A stretch of 64,000 nucleotides of DNA from UBA2589 sp965223235 (GTDB taxonomy: Bacteria; Gemmatimonadota; Gemmatimonadetes; Longimicrobiales; Gaopeijiaceae): contig CBDCVV010000021.1 in NCBI GenBank assembly GCA_965223235.1, positions 496,001 to 560,000 on the forward strand, given 5' to 3'. The notes beneath the pieces are model-generated. The model did not search any database, was not told the DNA's origin, and worked only from the letters and a program-made list of their open reading frames with translations. The translations under genes were made by a program, and so were the position numbers. This document shows, piece after piece, positions 16,477 through 23,760 of this stretch (positions are counted from its first letter, which is position 1; the number at the start of each line of letters is the position of its first letter).

Positions 16477-17183
16477 CCCTCGGGAGAACGACGGGGAACC
16501 CCCTACTCCTCTGCGCCGGCCTCGCGGTGGTGTTCTCGAACGCCGTGTCGGCGCAGCACTCGGACAACTTGGTCTTCCACTGGTCCGAGCTCGAAGTGGA
16601 GGCCGCTCGTTTCGACGGAGTCTCGCACGGAGGGTGGGACGGCTCTGGCTGGATAGGTACGGACTTCGACCGCTTCTGGTGGAGCACGGAGGGGTCTGCC
16701 ACCCAAGACGCCGTCGGCTCGGCCGAGGCGATTGTGCTTTACGGGCACTACGTCCGGCGCTTCTGGGACCTGGTCGTGGGGTATCGGCAGGACATCGAAC
16801 CGGTCCGCCAAGGCTACCTCACGTTCGGCATGGCCGGCCTGGCGCCGTACTGGTTCGAGGTGGAGGCACTCGGCTTCATCAGTCATCGGGGTCAGCCGTC
16901 GGCCCGCTTCGAAGTCGAAAGCGACCTCCTTTTGACTCAACGGGTGATCATGACGCTCGGCGGAGAAGTCGATTGGTTGTTCACCGACGACGAACGACTC
17001 GGACTCGGCTCTGGGATCTCGGATCTCGAGTTGGGTGTCCGGACGCGGTTCGAGATCCGCCGGAAGTTTGCGCCCTACGTCGAGGCGCTCTGGGTCCGCG
17101 AGAAGGTTGCGCTGCCGGGTATCCCTACGACGGCTGTGGAGTCGGGTCCTCAGCTTGCTGTGGGGCTCCGACTCATATACTGA
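16473..17183 (+). CDS. copB: CopB-like outer-membrane copper resistance protein
   Basis: Read from the GTG at 16473 (GTGA overlap with the copA stop) the product is 236 residues with signal peptide VTLGRTTGNPLLLCAGLAVV…VSAQ. A longer frame upstream would overlap copA by 90 bp and destroy the signal peptide. The mature part (WDGSGWIGTDFDRFWWSTEG, YGHYVRRFWDLVVGYRQDIEP) matches CopB/PcoB, a short outer-membrane beta-barrel that acts with CopA. The Met-rich N-terminal segment of classical CopB is absent. The 3' end overlaps the convergent histidine kinase gene by 34 bp. Confidence 0.85.
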   Translation: MTLGRTTGNPLLLCAGLAVVFSNAVSAQHSDNLVFHWSELEVEAARFDGVSHGGWDGSGWIGTDFDRFWWSTEGSATQDAVGSAEAIVLYGHYVRRFWDLVVGYRQDIEPVRQGYLTFGMAGLAPYWFEVEALGFISHRGQPSARFEVESDLLLTQRVIMTLGGEVDWLFTDDERLGLGSGISDLELGVRTRFEIRRKFAPYVEALWVREKVALPGIPTTAVESGPQLAVGLRLIY

Positions 17184-18592
17184 GTCGATGCCACTTCGGC
17201 GATCCGGACCGTAAAGACGCTTCCTCCCTCGGGGTGGTCCCGGGCCGAGGCGTCCCCACCGTGCGCCCGAGCCAGGGCGTCGACGATTGCGAGACCGAGG
17301 CCCGTCCCCCCGTCGCCGCTAGGATGTGTACGGGCAGGGTCGGCCCGGTAAAATCGGCGGAAGAGGTCTTCCGCATTCGAGTCCCCGAGACCCGGACCGT
17401 CGTCCCGAACGACGACTCGGACTCCGTCAGACTCAGCCTCGACGTCCACCCCAACCCTTGTCGTGGCGTGGCGGATGGCGTTGTCGACAAGGTTCCAAGT
17501 AATGCGACCGAGGATCCCGGGATCAACGTACGCAGGGGCGTGGTCCGTGCTCCGGAGCTCGAGCGCGACTCCGTGCTCTCCAGCCTTCCCCTGCAACCGC
17601 TCCACCACGTTCCCTACGACCTCGACTGCATCGACACGTTCGGGCGCGGGCACGAGCGTTCGCGAGTCGGAACGAGCCAGGGTAAGCAGCTCCTCGGATG
17701 TGCGTGAAAGGCGGCCCACCTCTTCCAGGGTGCTGCGCAGCACCTCACGATACTCAGCGGGGTCGCGGTCTCGACGCAACGCGAGCTCGATCTCCCCACG
17801 CATCACAGTGAGCGGGGAGCGGAGTTCGTGACTCGCGTCCGCAGTAAAGCGCCGCTGCGCATCGAAGCCGGTCTGAAGACGGCCCAGCATCGTATTGAGC
17901 ACTCCGACGAGGCGACGGTACTCGGTGGCATCGGCGTACGCTTCGATGCGCGTATCCAGCGAGCGAGCCTCGATCACCTCCGCTTGGTCGATCACTTCGT
18001 GAATGGGGCGAACGGCTCGATCCGCTAGCCACCACCCTCCTCCGAACGCTGCCGCTCCGAGGAGTGCCGTAAGCAGCAAGAGGAAGAGACCGGCGCGGCG
18101 AAGCATCTCGTCTCTGCGCTCGAGCGGAGCGGCAACTTGGAGCACATGCGATTGATGGGCGGCCCCGAGTCGTTCCAACGGATAGAACACCGTTCGCACA
18201 GGTGCGCCGTCGAAGTCTTGCCGTTCCCAGACCACCTCGCCCGTCGAGGCGCGGGTCAACGCCTCGGGGTCGACGGGCAAATCCGCGGTCATGTACCGGC
18301 TCCTGAGGAGGCTGGTACCGTCGTCACCCCAGACCTGCGCGTACTGCACGAGATCTCGCACCGATGCAGCTTCTTCCGCTGTAAGCTCCCACTCGTGGAA
18401 CCGCATGTCCCCCGATGGGCCGTCGGCTAGAGAGGCCGCTTGGATCGAAGCGACGCTGAGGATCCCCGAGTCCAACTCTCGATCAAGAACCACCTTTAGT
18501 GTGAAGAGCGTTCCCGCCGAGAAAAGGAGGAGTCCTAGCACCGTCACGGCTGCGGCCCGCGCGGCGAGCAAAGAACGGAAGGAGCGGGTCAC
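17150..18592 (-). CDS. Sensor histidine kinase, CusS/CopS-like
   Basis: A 480-residue two-pass membrane kinase: helix ~12-34, periplasmic sensor ~35-165, helix ~166-188, HAMP ~190-245, HisKA with phospho-acceptor H255 in FTADASHELRSPLT, and a HATPase domain containing NAIRHA (N box), DDGPGLG and GTGLGLAIV. The architecture fits metal-sensing kinases such as CusS. The start codon overlaps the stop of the response regulator gene (ATGA), so they form one operon. Adjacency to copA-copB supports copper as the signal, but I see no diagnostic metal site in the sensor region. Confidence 0.88.
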   Translation of the reverse strand: MTRSFRSLLAARAAAVTVLGLLLFSAGTLFTLKVVLDRELDSGILSVASIQAASLADGPSGDMRFHEWELTAEEAASVRDLVQYAQVWGDDGTSLLRSRYMTADLPVDPEALTRASTGEVVWERQDFDGAPVRTVFYPLERLGAAHQSHVLQVAAPLERRDEMLRRAGLFLLLLTALLGAAAFGGGWWLADRAVRPIHEVIDQAEVIEARSLDTRIEAYADATEYRRLVGVLNTMLGRLQTGFDAQRRFTADASHELRSPLTVMRGEIELALRRDRDPAEYREVLRSTLEEVGRLSRTSEELLTLARSDSRTLVPAPERVDAVEVVGNVVERLQGKAGEHGVALELRSTDHAPAYVDPGILGRITWNLVDNAIRHATTRVGVDVEAESDGVRVVVRDDGPGLGDSNAEDLFRRFYRADPARTHPSGDGGTGLGLAIVDALARAHGGDASARDHPEGGSVFTVRIAEVASTQYMSRSPTAS

Positions 18593-19269
18593 GACGGCAC
18601 CTCCCGATGAAGGATATACCCCACCCCTCGAACCGTGTGCAGGAGCTCACGCCCACCCGACTCCCGCAGCTTCTTGCGGAGATTCCCGACGTGCACATCC
18701 ACCACATTGCTCATCGGGTCGAAGCTCAGGTCCCAAACCTTCTCCAACAGCTCGGTCCTGCGGACGACCCGTTCCGCGTTCAGAAGGAAGAACTCGAGTA
18801 GCTGAAACTCCTTCGCAGTGAGCACCAGCCGAGCCCCGCCACGGGAGGCACTGTGCCCAACACGGTCCAACTGCACGTCGTCGTAGAGCAGCCGATCCGG
18901 GCGAGCCGCCCCACCCCGGCGCAGCAACGCGCGCACGCGAGCCAGGAGCTCGTCCAATCCGAACGGCTTCGTTAGGTAGTCATCCGCTCCCGCATCGAGC
19001 CCCATCACGATGTCCTCCCGACCATCCCTCGCCGACAGCAACAGGATGGGGACCTGAGACTCGCGGGCACGGAGCTCACGCACAGTCTCGAGGCCTGTCT
19101 TACCGGGGAGCATCACATCCAACAGAAGTAGGTCGTACTCATGCACGTTGGCCTTCAGTGCACCCTCGGTACCATCGGTCGCAACATCGACCGAGTACCC
19201 TTCCTCTCTCAGTCCTCGGGCGAGGAAGTTCGCGACCTTGCGGTCGTCTTCGACGACGAGGATTCGCAT
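18589..19269 (-). CDS. OmpR-family response regulator
   Basis: A 226-residue regulator: a receiver domain with acidic pocket E7/D8/D9-like (VVEDD), phospho-acceptor D51 in LLLLDVMLPGKTG, and K near position 100 (YLTKPFG); then an OmpR/PhoB winged helix (LTAKEFQLLEFFLLNAERVV…DVHVGNLRKKL…VRGVGYIL). The start is set at the ATG of MRILVVEDD; the longer frame to 19341 adds 24 residues unlike a receiver. It is first in the operon with the kinase and likely controls copA-copB; sequence does not show the operator. Confidence 0.9.
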   Translation of the reverse strand: MRILVVEDDRKVANFLARGLREEGYSVDVATDGTEGALKANVHEYDLLLLDVMLPGKTGLETVRELRARESQVPILLLSARDGREDIVMGLDAGADDYLTKPFGLDELLARVRALLRRGGAARPDRLLYDDVQLDRVGHSASRGGARLVLTAKEFQLLEFFLLNAERVVRRTELLEKVWDLSFDPMSNVVDVHVGNLRKKLRESGGRELLHTVRGVGYILHREVPS

Positions 19270-19440
19270 GGTGATTCGCCTAGCTCCGTGGGCGCAGGTC
19301 GTGAAGGTCCGGAAATGGCTGCATCGACGGCCAAATAGCAATGTCGTCCGGGCGCAGAAGCGCCCCGAATCGAAGAACGATGCGCCCTTCTGGTGAGTGG
19401 TGCATATTGGTTTGTCCGGCCTAAGGTGCCCTGCCCCCAG

Positions 19441-20436
19441 ATGTTCGAGGCTGTCTTGGTCATCGAAGCATCAGATCAGAGTGCGAACGTCGATCGCCCA
19501 GCGCCCGAGACCGATGGCGAGTCCGGCCGCTCCCCCCGCTCGAATAGGTCCGTTCTGTTCACAGCGATCGAGGCGCTCCGGCCCCAACAGTGGCTCAAGA
19601 ACACGCTGATCTTCTTGCCGATCCTCGCGGCGCAAGAGCTTACGAGGCCGGCCACGGTGTTGGCTGCGGGAATCGCCTTCCTCAGCTTCTCGCTCATCGC
19701 GTCCGCATCGTATGTTCTCAACGACCGACTCGATGTTGAGCGTGACCGAGCTCACCCCTCGAAGAGGTTGCGACCGTTTGCGTCAGGCCGTCTCCCGTTG
19801 GCCGCGGCGCCACTGATCTCGATATCACTGCTCGCACTCGGGTTCGGAATCGCCGGAGCCTTCCTGCCCCGTCAGTTCGTGGCTGTGCTGTTCTTGTACC
19901 TGCTCCTCACGGTCGCGTACTCGGTCAAACTGAAGGGTGCTGTACTCATCGACGTATTTGTGCTCGCTACTCTGTATACCCTCCGCATAGTAGCAGGCGC
20001 GGCGGCCACCAATATCCCTCTCTCGGTATGGTTGGTCGGCTTCTCGCTTTTCCTCTTCCTCAGCCTGGCGATGGTCAAGCGGTACGCGGAACTGCACCTT
20101 CTCGCACGGGACACCGACACGGGATCGATGTTGCCCACCGGGAGAAGCTATCGGGCAGGTGACCTCCCGGTCCTCATCTCGCTGGGGTGTGTTTCGGGGT
20201 ACATCTCGGCGCTGGTACTCGCCTTGTACATCATCAGTGACGAGGTGTCGCGGCACTACGCAGACACGGTCTGGACGTGGGGGTTGGTGCCCCTACTTCT
20301 GTATTGGATCAGCCGCGCCTGGCTCGTTGTTGCCCGATCCGAGATGACGGACGACCCGCTCGTTTGGGCGCTGAAGGATCAACTGAGCCGCTGGGTTCTG
20401 TTGGCGGCCTTCGCCATCCTCGTGATCGCGGCCTGA
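19441..20436 (+). CDS. UbiA-family decaprenyl-phosphate phosphoribosyltransferase-like enzyme
   Basis: About 331 residues with 8-9 membrane helices. It carries the UbiA Asp-rich motif NDRLDVERDRAHPSKRLRP, which in this form (ND..D...DR.HP.K..RP) is typical of 5-phosphoribose:decaprenyl-phosphate phosphoribosyltransferase (DPPR synthase, mycobacterial UbiA). The second conserved region is around VFVLATLYTLRIVAG. The next gene, 10 bp downstream, resembles DprE1, the oxidase of the same pathway, which supports the call. ATG 19441 is preferred; an upstream GTG at 19393 would add 16 residues. The product would feed a polyprenyl-phosphate pentose donor pool for cell-envelope glycosylation. Confidence 0.8.
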   Translation: MFEAVLVIEASDQSANVDRPAPETDGESGRSPRSNRSVLFTAIEALRPQQWLKNTLIFLPILAAQELTRPATVLAAGIAFLSFSLIASASYVLNDRLDVERDRAHPSKRLRPFASGRLPLAAAPLISISLLALGFGIAGAFLPRQFVAVLFLYLLLTVAYSVKLKGAVLIDVFVLATLYTLRIVAGAAATNIPLSVWLVGFSLFLFLSLAMVKRYAELHLLARDTDTGSMLPTGRSYRAGDLPVLISLGCVSGYISALVLALYIISDEVSRHYADTVWTWGLVPLLLYWISRAWLVVARSEMTDDPLVWALKDQLSRWVLLAAFAILVIAA

Positions 20437-20446
20437 CGACCTCGAC

Positions 20447-21745
20447 ATGACCGCCTACGAATCCTGGGGCCGTGTTCGCGCTGTAACCCCCGAGGCAGCC
20501 AGCGTCGCGCTCGGGCCCGCACCGAGGACCCTACCCACAAATGGTCCGATCTTGCCGTTTGGGAACGGGAGAAGTTACGGAGACTGCTGCTTGAACGCGG
20601 GTGGGGTTCTCTTGGACTGTCGAGGCATGAATGGCATCCATGCGTTCGACGACTCTACCGGAGTCATCGAGGTTGAGGGCGGCGTCCTACTCGCGGATCT
20701 GTTGGACGTAGTCGTACCCCGAGGGTGGTTTCCACCGGTCACGCCGGGGACGCAGTTCGTGACCGTGGGTGGCGCCATCGCCAATGACGTCCACGGAAAG
20801 AATCACCATCGGGCCGGCACTTTCGGAAGACACGTTACGGAGCTAGAGCTGCTGCGATCGGATCGAGGCCTGGTACGCTGCTCGCAGAAGGTCGAAGCCG
20901 ACCTGTTCGCAGCTACTGTGGGTGGTCTCGGGTTGACCGGACTGATCACACGGGCATGGATCCAGTTGGCTCCCGTCCGAGGACCGCAGATTACCGTCGA
21001 ACGGCTTCGGTTCTCGTCGCTCTCCGACTTCTTTACGCTCTCCCAAGAATCCGACACCACCCACGACTATACGGTCGCATGGGTCGACTGCTTGGCTCGC
21101 GGTCCCTCGCTGGGGCGAGGCTGGCTCTATCGGGGGAACCATAGCCCGGAGCCCGCTCCCCACCGGTCCCGGGGACGTTCGGTGAGAATCCCGGTGACAC
21201 CGCCATTTAGTCTGATCGGGGGCCTCCCGGCTCGTGTGTTCAACTCTCTCTACTACCACCGGCGGCAGCAGCAGCACGGCGTCGTCGACTACCGCCCCTT
21301 CTTCTACCCGTTGGATCGCATCCAACAGTGGAATCGACTATACGGCCCGCGGGGTTTCTTCCAGTTCCAGTGCGTGGTACCAGCCGGCGATGGACCGGAC
21401 ATCGTTAAAGAGCTGCTCACGACCACGTCAGCCAACGGGTTAGGCTCTTTCTTGGCGGTGTTGAAGGTGTTCGGGCCCGCACGGTCGCCCGGGATCATGT
21501 CATTCCCTAGGCCGGGCCCGACCTTGGCGCTGGATTTCGCGAACCGTGGCTCGAGCACGCAAAGGCTGCTCGGAAGACTGGAGGAAATCGTTCGAGACGC
21601 CGACGGAGCTCTCTACCCCGCGAAGGACTCCACCATGCTCCCTAGTACCTTCGAGGCTGCGTTCCCTCGGTGGCGAGAGGTCGAAGCGCTCCGAGACCCG
21701 ATCTTCTCGTCGAGCTTGTGGCGACGGGTAACGGGCACACCCTGA
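20447..21745 (+). CDS. DprE1-like FAD-linked oxidase
   Basis: A 432-residue FAD-linked oxidase of the vanillyl-alcohol-oxidase fold. The N-terminal FAD domain has PFGNGRSYGD and GGAIANDVHGKNHHRAGTFGRHV, where a His would hold the flavin in the DprE1 family. The substrate domain has FLAVLKVFG and PGPTLALDF. DprE1 oxidises decaprenylphosphoryl-ribose at C2 on the way to the arabinose donor; the preceding DPPR-synthase-like gene, 10 bp away, supports that role. DprE2, the reductase partner, is not in the window. At the position I align with the mycobacterial benzothiazinone-target Cys this protein appears to have Ala (TLALDF); that alignment is from memory. Confidence 0.8.
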   Translation: MTAYESWGRVRAVTPEAASVALGPAPRTLPTNGPILPFGNGRSYGDCCLNAGGVLLDCRGMNGIHAFDDSTGVIEVEGGVLLADLLDVVVPRGWFPPVTPGTQFVTVGGAIANDVHGKNHHRAGTFGRHVTELELLRSDRGLVRCSQKVEADLFAATVGGLGLTGLITRAWIQLAPVRGPQITVERLRFSSLSDFFTLSQESDTTHDYTVAWVDCLARGPSLGRGWLYRGNHSPEPAPHRSRGRSVRIPVTPPFSLIGGLPARVFNSLYYHRRQQQHGVVDYRPFFYPLDRIQQWNRLYGPRGFFQFQCVVPAGDGPDIVKELLTTTSANGLGSFLAVLKVFGPARSPGIMSFPRPGPTLALDFANRGSSTQRLLGRLEEIVRDADGALYPAKDSTMLPSTFEAAFPRWREVEALRDPIFSSSLWRRVTGTP

Positions 21746-21748
21746 CGA

Positions 21749-23536
21749 TTAGCCCCTTAGGCAGCGTCGGACCTCGACGTGATAAAAGGTCGACGTCTCG
21801 ACCTGGGCACATCGCTGACTGTCGAACCAAGCATGTCGCTCCGCTTCGGCAGGATACGTCACCAGCCAAAAATCACGTCCTTCGACATCTTGTTGTAGCG
21901 GGTACGATACCGGTAGATAGCTGATTGGTCTCGGCAAACGTTCGTTCGATAGACGATTCCCGATCTTGTAGTCATTCGGAAAGATGTACTCGTCATCTCG
22001 CCCCTCGTGCTCCGCTACGAAGTCGTCCCACTCTGGGGATCCGATCCTGGGATAGAAGTCGCGGTAGTAGTATGCGAAGGTGCGGATCCCATTGCCCACC
22101 AGAATCGGCTCGTTGTTTTGCTGCTCAAGTATGAAGTGGGCAGCTTCGTCGAGCGCGGGGCGATCGAAATTCAAGTAGTACTTCGGAAGCTCGTACGCGG
22201 GAATGGCAACAAGAAGGACGATCACAGCAAGACGCGCCGCCGGCGACCGTAGAGCCGCCGCCCCACCCGCGAACAGGACAGCTAGGCCAGGAAGAATCGT
22301 GAGGTGGTACCGCCAGGCCCCTAAAGAGTCCAAGGCGGTCAGTGCCGTGACAGCCACTGAACAGAGCACGGGCACCGTCACCCATAAAATCCCGAAAAGG
22401 GCACCACGCCTGATCCCGGCGGCGAGCCAATCTGCTCGGCTTTGTTCGTCGCCCGTCGTTTCGGCATGCTGAGTGGGCCAAGCGACCTCACGCACGAGGA
22501 GCAGCGCCAAAGCCATCTGGAAGAGAATCGCGGCTACCGATCGGACGGACATGCTGGCATATGTGTCCAGCAAGATATGCGCCCCGGCGAACGCTTCGTC
22601 AGACCCAGTTGCCCACTCGAGCGGTACTTCGATCTGCCCCGTGAGTCGTGCATGCACGAACGCTAGGCCCAGCGGCACTTGAAGGACGAGCACCAAGATC
22701 TGATTGATGAGGGCCGGGCGCAGGAGTCGCCGGTACCCGAAAACCATGGTGACGATTGCCACGTAGGCCCACATCGCGGCCACGAAGTACCAAGACACAA
22801 AGGAATGTGCGTACGTCAGTAGCACCGTCGCGAGAATGACTCGCCAGTCGACCCGGCCCGACCAGAACGCCTCATAGAACACGTACGCCGACATCGTGGC
22901 GAGCATGACTACCAGCGCGTAGACCCGAGCTTCCTGCGAGTAGAAGACGTGCGCCGTCCAGCCGGCTGTTAGGGCGACACTCATCAACCCGGCTCGACGG
23001 GTCCCCATGAGCTGTCTTCCGACGAGAAACATCATGCCCAACGTCACAACCCCGAACGCAACAGAAGGGAGTCGGAGGTTCGTGATCCCTATTCCCCCAA
23101 GCCTCGCTACCACGTCGAGACCCAAGTAGTAGAGCGGCGGCCAGAAGTCGTCGAACGCTACATTGAGGATGTTGGCCCAGTCACCCGGCCAGGTGTTACG
23201 GAGCGTCCACATCTCGTCGTCCCAAGCCGGTCGCGACGACAACGTCAACAAGCGTAGGACGAGCCCCACGACAAGCAGAGCGAACAGCGCCACGTAGTCT
23301 CGAGTTGGGCTGGTCGACTCCTCCGCGTCGGTCGTACCACCTGCCGTCCTCTCACCCGCGAGCCGCGCCCACAGCGCGAGCGCGACCGCCACGCCAGCTG
23401 CCCCCGCTACCCATGGAGAGAGTGGAGTCCACGCGGTGGCGGCCTGAAACACGGTCGAACCGGCCAATCCTGCGAGCCCGACACCGACCACGGTGTCCAG
23501 CGGACCCGAGGCTTGGGCTTCGCGCGAAGGAGGCAT
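21749..23536 (-). CDS. GT39/ArnT-like membrane glycosyltransferase
   Basis: A 595-residue protein with about a dozen hydrophobic segments. After two N-terminal helices, a loop reads SSRPAWDDEMWTLRNTWPGDW, where the acidic pair in the first extracytoplasmic loop is the catalytic feature of GT-C enzymes of the PMT/ArnT/GT39 group. YSQEARVYALVVMLA follows, another conserved segment of this family. The C-terminal ~170 residues form a soluble extracytoplasmic domain. These enzymes transfer a sugar from a polyprenyl phosphate to protein or lipid. Lying tail-to-tail with the DprE1-like gene (3 bp apart) it could use the pentose donor, but that is inference. Confidence 0.75.
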   Translation of the reverse strand: MPPSREAQASGPLDTVVGVGLAGLAGSTVFQAATAWTPLSPWVAGAAGVAVALALWARLAGERTAGGTTDAEESTSPTRDYVALFALLVVGLVLRLLTLSSRPAWDDEMWTLRNTWPGDWANILNVAFDDFWPPLYYLGLDVVARLGGIGITNLRLPSVAFGVVTLGMMFLVGRQLMGTRRAGLMSVALTAGWTAHVFYSQEARVYALVVMLATMSAYVFYEAFWSGRVDWRVILATVLLTYAHSFVSWYFVAAMWAYVAIVTMVFGYRRLLRPALINQILVLVLQVPLGLAFVHARLTGQIEVPLEWATGSDEAFAGAHILLDTYASMSVRSVAAILFQMALALLLVREVAWPTQHAETTGDEQSRADWLAAGIRRGALFGILWVTVPVLCSVAVTALTALDSLGAWRYHLTILPGLAVLFAGGAAALRSPAARLAVIVLLVAIPAYELPKYYLNFDRPALDEAAHFILEQQNNEPILVGNGIRTFAYYYRDFYPRIGSPEWDDFVAEHEGRDDEYIFPNDYKIGNRLSNERLPRPISYLPVSYPLQQDVEGRDFWLVTYPAEAERHAWFDSQRCAQVETSTFYHVEVRRCLRG

Positions 23537-23760
23537 TGCAGCTACCGTCGTTTTGGGCGGCCGGGTACGTCGTGCTTACCGGAAGCCATGGGGGGAAAGG
23601 AGTCGCCAGTACAGCAAACCCCGTACCACAATGAAGACGCCGTGACCGGCCGTAACGCAAGGTTTTACGTCACCAGATCCTGCCCTCGCGAGAGGGACAC
23701 CTCGAGTGAGAAGCTCGCGAGGTGGTGTCCGCAGGCAGGGATTTGGCGGACCTTCCCGCC

